The position numbers were made by a program, and so were the translations under genes. From Streptomyces griseicoloratus (GTDB lineage Bacteria > Actinomycetota > Actinomycetes > Streptomycetales > Streptomycetaceae), in the NCBI RefSeq assembly GCF_014534645.1, contig NZ_JACVQF010000224.1:1-64000 (forward strand): DNA of 64,000 nt, in the 5' to 3' direction. The notes below the pieces were generated by a model. The model ran no database searches. It saw nothing but the letters and a program-made list of their open reading frames with translations, and was not told the origin of the DNA. Positions 29,491-40,806 of the stretch are shown in pieces (positions within the stretch are counted from its first letter, which is position 1; each line of letters opens with the position of its first letter).

Positions 29491-30729
29491 TCAGGTCCTC
29501 GCCCGCGCCGTGGAGTTCGCCGCCGCGGGCGTGCCGGTGCCCGTTTCGAGGGGGTCCGGCGCTTCGGTTGCCGCCGGTGCCGGGCCGGTGCGCCCGCGTC
29601 CTCCGAGCTCCGGCAGCAGGCTCAGCAGGCCGAGGAGGGCCAGCGCGGCGCCGAGCCACAGCGGGGAGCGCAGTCCGAAGGCGTCCACGAAGACGCCGCC
29701 GGCCGACGAGCCGATGACGACGCCGAGGGTGATGAAGGACGAGTGGACCGTGTTGACGAGCGGACCGTGGTTCCCGGCCCGCTGGACGCGGGTCACCATG
29801 GCCGGGTTCATGGTCACACCGACCAGGCCGATGCCCATCATGAGGACGGCCGCGGCGGCGCTCACGTGGGCGAAGAGCGCGAAGCCGGTCAGGAACAGGG
29901 CGTTGAGGGCGAGGCCGGCCACCTGTACGCCGATGGTCCGCCGGTCGGCGAGGCGCGCGACGACGGTGTTGCCGGCGACCGTGGCGGCGCCGTAGGCGAT
30001 GAGCAGGACGGGGACCGTCGACTCGCCGAAGCCGCTGACCTCCGTGAGGATGGGATTGAAGTAGCTGAAGGCGGAGAAGGTGGCGCCGATGATGAGCGTG
30101 CTCGTGCACAGCGCCGGCCACAGCCGTGGCTTCCGGAAGACCCGGACCTCCTCGCGCAGCGTGCCCGCGGAGCCGCCGGGACGGTCGAGCCGGGGAACCC
30201 CGAGGAGCGTGGCCACGGCGGCGACGACGGTGAGTGCCGAGATGGCCCAGAAGGCGGCCCGCCAGCCCAGGTTGCCGCCGATGAAGGTGGCCATGGGCAG
30301 TCCGAGCAGGGTGCCGAGCATGAGGCCGTTCATGGCCACGCCGATGGCGCGCCCGCGGACCTCTTCACGGGTGATCGAGGAGCACACCGAGATGGCGACC
30401 CCGAAGAACGCCTGCGAAGCCGTCCCGGTGATGACGCGGGCGGCCAGCATGACGCCGTAGCTTCCGGCGGTCGCGGCCAGGACGTTGCCGGCGAGGAAGA
30501 CGGCGAAGAGGACGAGCAGCGCCGGCTTGGGGCGCAGCCTCATCAGCGCGACGGTCAGGAAGGGGCCGCCGACCGCCATGGCGACGGCGAACGCGGTGAT
30601 GAGGTAGCCGATCTGAGGGACGGTCGCATCCAGCCCCTCCGCCATCTGCGGCATGAGGCCGGCGACGACGAACTCGCTGGTCACCATGGCGAAGATGCCT
30701 AGGGCCAGCACATGGACAGCGCGTGGCAT
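29491..30729 (-). CDS. MFS drug/proton antiporter
   Basis: A 412-residue major facilitator with about 12 helices, of the DHA1 type (AraJ/YdhP/chloramphenicol-resistance-like). Landmarks are LALGIFAMVTSEFVVAGLMP in helix 1, LMRLRPKPALL in the loop 2-3 region and ARVITGTASQAFFGVAISV in helix 4. A flexible tail of about 30 residues ends the protein. It lies 116 bases downstream of a TetR-family gene on the same strand, and a near-palindrome resembling the TetR gene's own operator lies in the gap. Predicted efflux pump controlled by that regulator; the substrate is unknown. Confidence 0.88.
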   Translation of the reverse strand: MPRAVHVLALGIFAMVTSEFVVAGLMPQMAEGLDATVPQIGYLITAFAVAMAVGGPFLTVALMRLRPKPALLVLFAVFLAGNVLAATAGSYGVMLAARVITGTASQAFFGVAISVCSSITREEVRGRAIGVAMNGLMLGTLLGLPMATFIGGNLGWRAAFWAISALTVVAAVATLLGVPRLDRPGGSAGTLREEVRVFRKPRLWPALCTSTLIIGATFSAFSYFNPILTEVSGFGESTVPVLLIAYGAATVAGNTVVARLADRRTIGVQVAGLALNALFLTGFALFAHVSAAAAVLMMGIGLVGVTMNPAMVTRVQRAGNHGPLVNTVHSSFITLGVVIGSSAGGVFVDAFGLRSPLWLGAALALLGLLSLLPELGGRGRTGPAPAATEAPDPLETGTGTPAAANSTARART

Positions 30730-30781
30730 GAGCAGGTCACATCCTTGGTCGGATTCGGATTGCGTGTCGTTCCGTCGAGAG

Positions 30782-30803
30782 TTTTGTATTGATCAGTTCA
30801 AAA
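30782..30803. promoter_or_regulatory. Probable TetR operator before the MFS gene
   Basis: 22-bp imperfect palindrome with outer arms TTTTG / CAAAA and centre TGATCA, in the spacer between the TetR and MFS genes. On the minus strand it shares the pattern TTGRACTG-N2-CARTNCAA with the site at 31458. Confidence 0.6.
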
Positions 30804-30845
30804 TCGGGGCATGCCTGGACGGCAGGCCGTCCGGTGTGCGGTGGG

Positions 30846-31442
30846 TCAGGGGGCGAGGGCGTCCAGTGCGGCGTCCGCGATGCTCTCCAGCGCGCTGCGG
30901 TCGAGGCCGTTCTGGGCGGAGACGCGCATGCCCGCGACGGTCGCGTTGAGGAACAGGGCGAACTCGCGCGCGCTGCGGGTCCCGGAGATCTCTCCGGCGT
31001 GCTGACCGGATGCGATGAGGTCCTGCAGGGTCCCGAGGCGCCGCTCCAGGTCGCGCTGCAGCAGCCGGGCGGCCTCCGGGTCGCGCCGTGAGAGCTCCAC
31101 GCTGCTGTTGACTCCCAGGCAGCCGATGCCGAGCCGCTCGCGGCGGTTGGCCTCTTCGGTGTCGATGACCGAGGTGAACATGTTCCGCAGGCGAGTGAGG
31201 GGCGGCTGGGCGGGATCGCCCAGGATGGCGGCCTGGTTGTCCGCCATGGTGTCGAGGTAGTTCGCCAGCGCGCGGATGAACAGGGCGTGCTTGCTGGAGA
31301 AGGTGTTGTAGATGCTGCTGCGCCCCAGGCCGGTCGCCTCGCACAGGGCCTGGGTCGACGCGGCCTCGTACCCCGTCTCCCAGAACAGGCGCATGGCACC
31401 GTCCAGGGCGCGCTCTTCGTCGAAAGTCCTCGGTCGCGCCAT
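30846..31442 (-). CDS. TetR-family transcriptional repressor
   Basis: A 198-residue TetR-type regulator. The N-terminal HTH is typical: ALDGAMRLFWETGYEAASTQ, then LCEATGLGRSSIYNTFSSKH with the recognition helix. The C-terminal ligand domain of about 140 residues includes GIGCLGVNSSVELS, as in the TetR_C group seen next to efflux pumps. It precedes the MFS gene on the same strand. A 24-bp near-palindrome lies 16 bases upstream of its ATG, consistent with autorepression. Likely represses the pump until a toxic ligand binds. Confidence 0.9.
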   Translation of the reverse strand: MARPRTFDEERALDGAMRLFWETGYEAASTQALCEATGLGRSSIYNTFSSKHALFIRALANYLDTMADNQAAILGDPAQPPLTRLRNMFTSVIDTEEANRRERLGIGCLGVNSSVELSRRDPEAARLLQRDLERRLGTLQDLIASGQHAGEISGTRSAREFALFLNATVAGMRVSAQNGLDRSALESIADAALDALAP

Positions 31443-31457
31443 GCCGGCAGGCTAACA

Positions 31458-31481
31458 GTATTGGACTGGGCAGTTCAATAC
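31458..31481. promoter_or_regulatory. Probable TetR operator at its own promoter
   Basis: 24-bp near-perfect palindrome: arms GTATTGGACTG and CAGTTCAATAC around GG, with one mismatched position per arm. It overlaps the expected promoter of the TetR gene (start at 31442). Confidence 0.65.
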
Positions 31482-31562
31482 GCGTCCCGGCGGCCGTCCG
31501 GCCTTCCGTCGCGACGGCTCGCCGGGGCCGGACATGACCAGCACGCCCCCATGTACTAGAGT

Positions 31563-31580
31563 TATCTCGACATCGAGATA
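31563..31580. promoter_or_regulatory. TATCTCG-N4-CGAGATA palindrome upstream of aconitase
   Basis: TATCTCGACATCGAGATA, perfect 7-bp arms around ACAT, about 130 bases before the aconitase start. It shares the ATCTC-N6-GAGAT frame, and a preceding GTT, with the palindrome at the XRE-MurA gene. The binding protein is unknown. Confidence 0.6.
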
Positions 31581-31622
31581 TCTGCCGAGGCGCACCGCAG
31601 CCGCCACCCTGGTAAGGGTTAC

Positions 31623-31641
31623 CTAACTTAGCCTTACCTTA
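31623..31641. promoter_or_regulatory. Iron-box-like site before aconitase
   Basis: CTAACTTAGCCTTACCTTA agrees at about 13 of 19 positions with the DtxR/DmdR-type iron box TTAGGTTAGGCTMACCTAA as I recall it. Iron control of an Fe-S enzyme would make sense. The surrounding 31605-31645 is unusually AT-rich and also suits a promoter. Confidence 0.4.
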
Positions 31642-31693
31642 GCGGATCGGCCAGGGCGGCGTGGCGGCAGGATGCGGTGGTACGCGCACATAA

Positions 31694-34426
<2,733 letters not shown>

Positions 34427-34445
34427 GCGGCACGGCACAGCGGTC

Positions 34446-34480
34446 GAGGGCCGCATCCCCGGCACGGGGGTGCGGCCCTC
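34446..34480. terminator. Terminator after aconitase
   Basis: 15-bp stem (34446-34460 with 34466-34480) with one G-T pair and loop GGCAC, 19 bases after the acnA stop and 14 bases before the convergent esterase stop. It can serve both strands. Confidence 0.85.
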
Positions 34481-34494
34481 GCCGTGCGCGGCCC

Positions 34495-35475
34495 TCACAC
34501 CGCCTCCCGCAGCCACGCCAGTTGCCGGCGCACGTGCACCGCGTCTCCCCCCTCGTGGCCGTTGAACGGGTAGGCGTGGATCTCCTTGCCGGGCTCCGTG
34601 CCGGTCAGTTCGGCGTAGCGGTTGAAGGCGGCGTACGCCCCGCTCGGCGGGCACACCGTGTCGCGCAGGCCCACGCCGAAGTGGGCCCGCGCCGTCGCGC
34701 GGCGGGCGAAGGAGACGCCCTCCAGATACGACAGGGTCCGGTACGCGGCCTCCTCGGCGCCGCGGTGCACGGACAGGTAGGCCGCGATCTCGCCGTAGGG
34801 CCCCGCGTCGGTGAGGTCCAGCGCGCGCCGGATGCCGCACAGCAGCGGGGCGGTGACGAGGACCGCCGTCAGATCCGGCACCAGGCCCGCGACCGCGAGT
34901 GCCAGCCCTCCGCCCTGGCTGTTGCCGACGGCCGCCGTACGGGCACCGTCCACGCCCGGCAGCGCCCGGAGCGCGGCGACCGCGCGCACCGCGTCGGTGA
35001 TCAGCCGGCGGTAGTGGTGGTCCTCCGGAGCGAGCAGGCCGCGCACGGCCGCGCCGGGGCCGCCCGGCGCACCGGCGTGCGGGTCCGGGGTGTCGCCGCC
35101 GCAGCCGTACTGGTCGCCCTGGCCGCGGTTGTCCATCAGCAGATGCGCGTACCCGGCGTTCACCCAGGTCAGCCGCTCGTGGGGCAGGCCGCGTCCGCGG
35201 CCGTACCCCGTGTACTCGACGACCCCCGGCAGCGGCCGGTCCGCCCCGGCCGGCCTGCTGAACCAGGCGCGCACCGGATCGCCGCCGAAGCCCCGGAACG
35301 TCACGTCCCAGGTGCGGGTGAGCCGCAGGCCGTTGTCCACCGGGCGCACCGACACCAGCGGGTCGCCGGCCGCCCCGGCAAGGGTGCGGCGCCAGAAGTC
35401 GTCGAAGTCGGGGGGCTCGTCGAGGGGCGGGCGGTGGCGCTCCAGCTCCGTCGGCGGCAGGTCGAACGCGGGCAC
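34495..35475 (-). CDS. Acetylxylan esterase (AXE1/cephalosporin-C deacetylase family)
   Basis: A 326-residue alpha/beta hydrolase of carbohydrate esterase family 7 type. Family blocks: FDLPPTELERHRPPLDEPPD at the N terminus and GVVEYTGYGRGRGLP. The catalytic triad is visible as Ser in GNSQGGGLAL, Asp in GLRDTVCPP and His in FNGHEGGDAV. There is no signal peptide, so it deacetylates imported xylo-oligosaccharides in the cytosol. The GTG at 35475 has GAGGTG upstream; longer frames upstream lack family resemblance. Divergent from the ABC importer at 35725, it fits the xylan-use cluster. Confidence 0.9.
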   Translation of the reverse strand: MPAFDLPPTELERHRPPLDEPPDFDDFWRRTLAGAAGDPLVSVRPVDNGLRLTRTWDVTFRGFGGDPVRAWFSRPAGADRPLPGVVEYTGYGRGRGLPHERLTWVNAGYAHLLMDNRGQGDQYGCGGDTPDPHAGAPGGPGAAVRGLLAPEDHHYRRLITDAVRAVAALRALPGVDGARTAAVGNSQGGGLALAVAGLVPDLTAVLVTAPLLCGIRRALDLTDAGPYGEIAAYLSVHRGAEEAAYRTLSYLEGVSFARRATARAHFGVGLRDTVCPPSGAYAAFNRYAELTGTEPGKEIHAYPFNGHEGGDAVHVRRQLAWLREAV

Positions 35476-35681
35476 GGCGGCACCTCGCAGCGGGCTCGGG
35501 GACCGATTGTTGCGCTCAATTCCCAGAAAGTTCCGGACGACCGTAGCAGCCCGGCTTTCGCTGCCACAGACGCAGGTCATTGCCTTCCCGTCCCGCACAC
35601 CTCTCAATCCTCGCCGTGCAGCAGCCATTGACAGCGCTTTCCAGGTGCCCCTAAGTTTCCGCGGAGTTACCGGTAAGAGCT

Positions 35682-35692
35682 CGAAAGTTTCG
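35682..35692. promoter_or_regulatory. CGAAAGTTTCG operator of the xylan importer operon
   Basis: Perfect 5-1-5 palindrome CGAAA-G-TTTCG, 33 bases before the first permease ATG and in the spacer shared with the divergent acetylxylan esterase. CGAAA-N-TTTCG elements are known from xylanase and xylosidase promoters of Streptomyces (BxlR/XlnR-type control). The cognate repressor is not encoded in the window. Confidence 0.75.
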
Positions 35693-35724
35693 GTTCCGCG
35701 TCCCACGCACGGGGAGGCCCGAGC

Positions 35725-36717
35725 ATGAGCACCTCCACCACGCCGGCTCCACCGCCCGGTACCCAGGACCCGCCGCCCGCCCGGGCCGCGCCCGGCCCCG
35801 CCCGGCGCCCCGCCGCCACGGGATGGCGGCGCGCGCTGCGCCGCGACTGGCAGCTGTACTCGCTCGCCGTCCTGCCGCTGCTGTTCTTCCTGGTCTTCCG
35901 CTATCTGCCGATGATCGGCAACGTGATCGCGTTCCGCCGCTTCGAACCGGGCGGCTCGGTCCTGGGCGAGCAGTGGGTGGGCCTGCGCTATGTGCGCATG
36001 TTCCTCACCGACCCCACGTTCTGGCAGGTGTTCCGCAACACCCTCTGGCTCGGCGGCCTCACCCTCGTCTTCTGCTTCCCGATCCCGATCGTGCTCGCGC
36101 TGCTCCTCAACGAGGTGCGCAGACGCGCCCTGAAACGGTTCGTGCAGTCGGTGTCGTACCTGCCGCACTTCCTGTCGGTCGTGATCGTCGCCGGCATCAC
36201 CCTGCAGATGCTCGCCACGGACGGCCCGGTCAACCACGTCCTGGGCTGGTTCGGGCACGAGCCGGTCCGGTTCATCCAGGAACCCGAGTGGTTCCGCACC
36301 ATCTACGTCGGCTCGGAGATCTGGCAGACCGCCGGCTGGGGCACGATCCTCTACCTCGCCGCGCTCACCACCATCGACGAGGACCTGTACGAGGCCGCCC
36401 GCATCGACGGCGCGAACCGCTGGCGGCAGATCTGGCACGTCACCCTGCCCGGCATCCGCCCCACCATGATCACGCTGCTGATCCTCAACATCGGCACCTT
36501 CATGGCGGTCGGCTTCGAGAAGGTCCTGCTGCTGTACAACCCGCTGACGTACCAGACCGGTGACGTGATCTCCACGTACCTCTACCGGACCGGTGTCGAG
36601 TCCAACAGCTTCAGCTACGCGGCCGCCATCGGCCTGTTCGAGGCGATCATCGGCCTGGTCCTGATCACCTCGGCCAACCAGCTCTCCCGCCGCACGGTGG
36701 GGACGAGCCTGTGGTGA
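35725..36717 (+). CDS. ABC sugar importer permease, LplB-type
   Basis: A 330-residue permease with six predicted helices, of the LplB/YtcP-type binding-protein-dependent importers for complex carbohydrate oligosaccharides. A proline-rich N-terminal tail of about 35 residues precedes the first helix (LYSLAVLPLLFFLVFRYLP). The EAA loop that contacts the ATPase is EAARIDGANRWRQIWHVTLP near residue 228. First gene of an operon with a second permease (overlapping), lipoprotein and GH39 enzyme. No ATPase is encoded here. Substrate inferred to be (methyl-glucurono-)xylo-oligosaccharides from the neighbouring enzymes and the CGAAAGTTTCG operator. Confidence 0.9.
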   Translation: MSTSTTPAPPPGTQDPPPARAAPGPARRPAATGWRRALRRDWQLYSLAVLPLLFFLVFRYLPMIGNVIAFRRFEPGGSVLGEQWVGLRYVRMFLTDPTFWQVFRNTLWLGGLTLVFCFPIPIVLALLLNEVRRRALKRFVQSVSYLPHFLSVVIVAGITLQMLATDGPVNHVLGWFGHEPVRFIQEPEWFRTIYVGSEIWQTAGWGTILYLAALTTIDEDLYEAARIDGANRWRQIWHVTLPGIRPTMITLLILNIGTFMAVGFEKVLLLYNPLTYQTGDVISTYLYRTGVESNSFSYAAAIGLFEAIIGLVLITSANQLSRRTVGTSLW

Positions 36718-37592
36718 GCACCGACCGGCCCACCCGCGGCTACCGCGTCTTCCAGGGCGTCAACGGCCTGGTCCTCACCGGCGTCGTGGTGGTGACGCTC
36801 TACCCCTTCGTCCACATCGTCGCCCGCTCCTTCAGCGGCGAACGCCAGATCCGCGCGGGCGAGGTGACGCTGTGGCCCAAGGGCTTCAACCTCACCACCT
36901 ACAAGATCGTCTTCCAGGACGGCATGTTCTGGCGCAACTACGGCAACACCGTGTTCTACACGGTCGTGGCCACCGCCGTCGCGATGCTCCTGACGACCTG
37001 TTACGCCTACGTCCTGTCCAAGAAGCACCTCAGGGGCCGGGGCGTCCTCGTCGGCGTCGCCGTGTTCACCATGTTCTTCTCCGGCGGCCTGATCCCCACC
37101 TACGTGCTGGTCACCAGCCTCGGACTGAAGAACACGGTGTGGGCGCTCGCCCTCCCGAACGCGATCAGCGTGTTCAACCTGTTGGTGATGAAGGCCTTCT
37201 TCGAGAGCCTCCCGGACGAGCTGGAGGAGGCCGCCCAGATCGACGGCCTGAGCACCTACGGCATCCTGCTGCGGATCGTGCTGCCGCTGTCGAAGGCGGT
37301 CGTCGCGACCATGGTGCTGTTCTACTCGGTCTCCTTCTGGAACTCCTGGTTCGGCGCCTTCCTCTACATGGACCGGGCCGAGCTGATGCCGGTCACCGTC
37401 TACCTGCGCAACCTCATCGCGGGCGCCACCGGCGGAACCGGGGCCGGCGCGGGAACCGAGCAGCTCACCCAGGCCATGGCCAACATCCAGGCCGTCACCA
37501 TCGTGCTCACCGCGCTGCCGATCCTGTGCGTGTACCCGTTCGTCCAGCGCTACTTCGTGTCGGGCGTGATGCTCGGCGCGGTCAAGGGCTGA
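36711..37592 (+). CDS. ABC sugar importer permease, LplC-type
   Basis: A 293-residue permease with six helices, partner of the preceding LplB-like subunit. Typical LplC blocks are GFNLTTYKIVFQDGMFWRNYGN near residue 58 and EEAAQIDGLSTYGILLRIVLP (EAA loop) near 172. Two adjacent GTG codons, 36711 and 36714, can start it; both overlap the upstream stop, so translation is coupled. Ends in the conserved YPFVQRYFVSGVMLGAVKG, the usual C terminus of this family. Confidence 0.92.
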   Translation: MVSTDRPTRGYRVFQGVNGLVLTGVVVVTLYPFVHIVARSFSGERQIRAGEVTLWPKGFNLTTYKIVFQDGMFWRNYGNTVFYTVVATAVAMLLTTCYAYVLSKKHLRGRGVLVGVAVFTMFFSGGLIPTYVLVTSLGLKNTVWALALPNAISVFNLLVMKAFFESLPDELEEAAQIDGLSTYGILLRIVLPLSKAVVATMVLFYSVSFWNSWFGAFLYMDRAELMPVTVYLRNLIAGATGGTGAGAGTEQLTQAMANIQAVTIVLTALPILCVYPFVQRYFVSGVMLGAVKG

Positions 37593-37645
37593 AGCCGCGC
37601 CCGTCCCACCCGTCCCACCCGACCCCGGGAACGAGGGAGTCATCC

Positions 37646-39295
37646 GTGAAGAACACAGGACAGCTGTCGCGGCGCCAGATCCTGGCCGCCGCCGGATTCA
37701 TCGGTCTCGCCGGCCTCACCGGCTGCGGCAGCGGTGACGACGGCGCGGACGCCAAGGACCTGTCGAAGAAGCGCGAAGGCGCGATGCAGGAGTACCGGGC
37801 CGGCCAGCCGTTCAAGGCGACCGAGCCCCTGACCTTCTCGCTGCTGAACCTGAGCAACCCCGTCTACCCGCCCAAGGCCGGCTGGCTGTTCTGGAAGGAG
37901 CTCACCCGGCGCACCGGCGTCACCCTCAAGACCACCGACGTCCCCTACAGCGACTACGAGAAGAAGCGCAGCCTGCTCATCGGGGCGGGCGACGCCCCCT
38001 TGCTGATCCCCAAGACCTACCCCGGGCAGGAGACCCCGTTCGTGTCCTCCGGGTCGATCCTCCCGGTCGGCGACCACATCGAGCTCATGCCCAACTTCCG
38101 CGACAAGCTGCGCAGATGGAAGCTGGAGCCCGAGGTGGACTCGCTGCGCCAGTCCGACGGCAAGTACTACCTGCTGCCCGGACTGCACGAGCGCGTCAAG
38201 TCCGGCTACTCCCTCGCCCTGCGCACGGACGTCCTCGGCCGGCTGGGCCTGGAGCCGCCGTCCACCTGGGACGAGGTGTACGAGGTCTTCAAGGCGATCA
38301 AGGCGGAGTACCCCGACCGCTACCCCTTCTCCGACCGCTGGAACCAGCCCGAGCCGGCCGGCGCCCTGCTGCAGAGCGTGGGCCAGGCGTACGGCGTCCG
38401 GGCCGGCTGGTCGTACCTGAACGCCAGCTGGGACGCCCAGGGCGAGAAGTTCGTCTTCACCGGGGCCACCGAGAAGTACCGCCAGGTGATCGAGTACCTG
38501 CGGAAACTGGTCGACGAGAAACTCATGGACCCGGAGGGCTTCACCCAGAGCGACGACGACGCGGTCAAGAAACTGCTCTCCGAGAGATCCTTCGCGATCA
38601 GCGCCAACCCGCAGGAGCTGGTCCAGAACTACCGCTACAACCTCCAGCGGCAGGTCAAGGGCGCAACGATCGAGATGATCCCGGTACCGCTCGGACCGGC
38701 GGGCCCCGTGGTGCTCGGCGGCTCCCGCCTGGAGAACGGCATGATGATCTCCAGCGACGCCCTGAAGCGCGACGACTTCGTCGCGCTCATGCAGTTCGTG
38801 GACTGGCTCTGGTACTCCGACGAGGGCCAGAAGTTCACCAAGTGGGGCGTCGAGGGCGTCACCTACACCGAGTCCGGCGGCGGCTACCGGGTCGCCGAGG
38901 GCATCACCCTGATGGGATCCGACCCGGACGCACCCAAGGACCTCCAGAAGGACTACGGCTTCTACAACGGCGTCTTCTCCTACGGCGGCAGCTGGGAGCT
39001 GGTCTCCTCCTCCTTCGGCCCGGACGAGAAGAAGTTCCAGGACGCCATGTCCCAGCGGGAGGAACTGCCCGTGGACCCGGCCCACCCCCTGCAGTCCGTC
39101 GAGCAGGAACAGGCCACCCTCTGGGACACCCCGCTCAAGGACCACGTCCGGCAGAACACGCTCCGCTTCGTCCTCGGCAAGCGCCCGCTGTCCGAGTGGG
39201 ACGCCTACGTGAGCGAGCTGAAGGCGAAGAACATGGACCAGCTCATCGACCTGCACAACAAGGCGTACGAGCGGTTCAGGAAGGAGCACGGATGA
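37646..39295 (+). CDS. Extracellular solute-binding lipoprotein of the LplA type
   Basis: A 549-residue substrate-binding protein. The N terminus has a twin arginine (SRRQIL, residues 8-13), a hydrophobic stretch and lipobox LTGC with Cys27, indicating Tat export and lipid anchoring. The length of about 550 is typical of LplA/YtcQ proteins that bind large oligosaccharides. Mid-protein GLHERVKSGYSLALRTDVL is the usual hinge region. GAGGGAG precedes the GTG. The stop overlaps the GH39 start by ATGA. Expected to capture xylo-oligosaccharides outside the cell for the two permeases. Confidence 0.92.
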   Translation: MKNTGQLSRRQILAAAGFIGLAGLTGCGSGDDGADAKDLSKKREGAMQEYRAGQPFKATEPLTFSLLNLSNPVYPPKAGWLFWKELTRRTGVTLKTTDVPYSDYEKKRSLLIGAGDAPLLIPKTYPGQETPFVSSGSILPVGDHIELMPNFRDKLRRWKLEPEVDSLRQSDGKYYLLPGLHERVKSGYSLALRTDVLGRLGLEPPSTWDEVYEVFKAIKAEYPDRYPFSDRWNQPEPAGALLQSVGQAYGVRAGWSYLNASWDAQGEKFVFTGATEKYRQVIEYLRKLVDEKLMDPEGFTQSDDDAVKKLLSERSFAISANPQELVQNYRYNLQRQVKGATIEMIPVPLGPAGPVVLGGSRLENGMMISSDALKRDDFVALMQFVDWLWYSDEGQKFTKWGVEGVTYTESGGGYRVAEGITLMGSDPDAPKDLQKDYGFYNGVFSYGGSWELVSSSFGPDEKKFQDAMSQREELPVDPAHPLQSVEQEQATLWDTPLKDHVRQNTLRFVLGKRPLSEWDAYVSELKAKNMDQLIDLHNKAYERFRKEHG

Positions 39296-40806
39296 TCCGC
39301 GTCCCCGCCGAGCCGGCCGGCACCTTCCCCGACGCCTGGCGCCACTGCGTCGGCACCGGCCGCCTCGACCTCGCCCTGCGCCGCGACTACCAGGACTCCC
39401 TCGCCCTGCTCCAGCGCGAGATCGGCTTCCGGCACATCCGCGGGCACGGCCTGTTCAGCGACGGCATGGGCATCCACCGCCCCTACGACCACGCGGGCAC
39501 CCGGCACGTCCACCACTCCTTCACCCACCTCGACCAGGTCGTCGACGCCTACCTGTCCGCCGGCATCCGGCCCTTCCTCGAACTCGGGTTCATGCCCGGC
39601 GGCCTGGCGAGCGGGGACCGGACGGTGTTCTGGTGGCGCGGCAACGTCACCCCGCCCCGGGACCTCGCCGAGTGGGCCGCGCTGGTCCGGGCGACCCTGG
39701 CCCACCTCGTCGACCGGTACGGCATCGACGAGGTCCGCACCTGGCCCGTCGAGGTGTGGAACGAACCCGACCTGCCCGACTTCTGGCAGGACGCGGACGA
39801 GCAGGCGTACCACCGGCTGTACGAGGCGACCGCGCACGCCGTGAAGGAGGTGGACGCGGACCTCCGGGTCGGCGGCCCGGCGCTGTCCCCGGGCGCGGGG
39901 GAGGGATGGCTGCTGCGGTTCGCGGAGTTCGCCGAGCGGCGCGCGGTGCCCGTCGACTTCGTCTCCCGGCACGCCTACAGCTCCGGCCCCGCCCAGCACG
40001 TGCCGTTCGGCGTGCACCAGACGCTCGCCCCCGCCGGCCGCCTGCTCGACCAGTTCGCCGCGCCGCGCCGGGAGCTGAAGGGCACCCGGCTGGCGGACGT
40101 GCCGGTGCACATCACGGAGTTCAACTCCTCCTACCGGCCCGACAACCCCGTCCACGACACCGCCTTCCACGCCGCCTACCTCGCCCCGGTCGTGGTGGCC
40201 GGCGGCGACCTCGCCGACTCCTTCTCGTACTGGACGTTCAGCGACGTCTTCGAGGAGGCCGGCATTCCCACGGCGCTGTTCCACGGCGGCTTCGGGCTGC
40301 TCACCCACCGGCAGGTCAGGAAGCCGGCGTACCACCTGTACGCGTTCCTCGCCCGCATGGGCCGGGACCTGCTGACGCGCGGTGACGACCACCTCGTCAC
40401 CCGGCACCCGGACGGCCGGGTCACCGTCCTCGCCTGGGCCCCCGTCGACCCGTCCGGCGCCACCCCCGGGCCGGACGGACACACGCTGCGGCTCTCCGTC
40501 CCCGTCGGCGGCCGCGGCGAGGCGTTCCTGTGGCGCCTGACCGTCGACGAGGAGCACGGCAACGCGTACACCGCCTGGCGGCGCATGGGCAGCCCGCGCT
40601 CCCCCCGGCCTCACCAGATCGACGTCCTGCACGAAGCCTCCGAACCCGCCCGCAGCCACCGGCGGCTGCCCATCGAGGACGGACGCGTGGACCTGCCCCT
40701 CACCCTCGCCCGCCACGAGGTCGCCTTCGTGGAGCTGAGCCGCGTCGAGGACGAGACCCCGCCCTGGTGGGACGAGCGGCGCCTGCTCGGCCGGGAGCCG
40801 GCGTGA
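39292..40806 (+). CDS. GH39 beta-xylosidase
   Basis: A 504-residue glycoside hydrolase of family 39, cytosolic (no signal peptide). Family blocks: FRHIRGHGLFSDGMGIHRPY near residue 46, acid/base Glu in EVWNEPDLPDFWQDAD near 159, and nucleophile Glu in VHITEFNSSYRPD near 275. A beta-sandwich follows to the C terminus. It removes xylose from the non-reducing end of imported xylo-oligosaccharides with retention. ATGA overlap with the lipoprotein and GTGA overlap with the DUF624 gene show tight coupling in one operon. Confidence 0.93.
   Translation: MIRVPAEPAGTFPDAWRHCVGTGRLDLALRRDYQDSLALLQREIGFRHIRGHGLFSDGMGIHRPYDHAGTRHVHHSFTHLDQVVDAYLSAGIRPFLELGFMPGGLASGDRTVFWWRGNVTPPRDLAEWAALVRATLAHLVDRYGIDEVRTWPVEVWNEPDLPDFWQDADEQAYHRLYEATAHAVKEVDADLRVGGPALSPGAGEGWLLRFAEFAERRAVPVDFVSRHAYSSGPAQHVPFGVHQTLAPAGRLLDQFAAPRRELKGTRLADVPVHITEFNSSYRPDNPVHDTAFHAAYLAPVVVAGGDLADSFSYWTFSDVFEEAGIPTALFHGGFGLLTHRQVRKPAYHLYAFLARMGRDLLTRGDDHLVTRHPDGRVTVLAWAPVDPSGATPGPDGHTLRLSVPVGGRGEAFLWRLTVDEEHGNAYTAWRRMGSPRSPRPHQIDVLHEASEPARSHRRLPIEDGRVDLPLTLARHEVAFVELSRVEDETPPWWDERRLLGREPA

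Noticed and set aside
35476-36438. Upstream extension of the acetylxylan esterase frame to 36438
   Set aside because: The extension is antisense to the LplB-type permease and lacks family similarity. GTG 35475 with GAGGTG upstream is a proper start.
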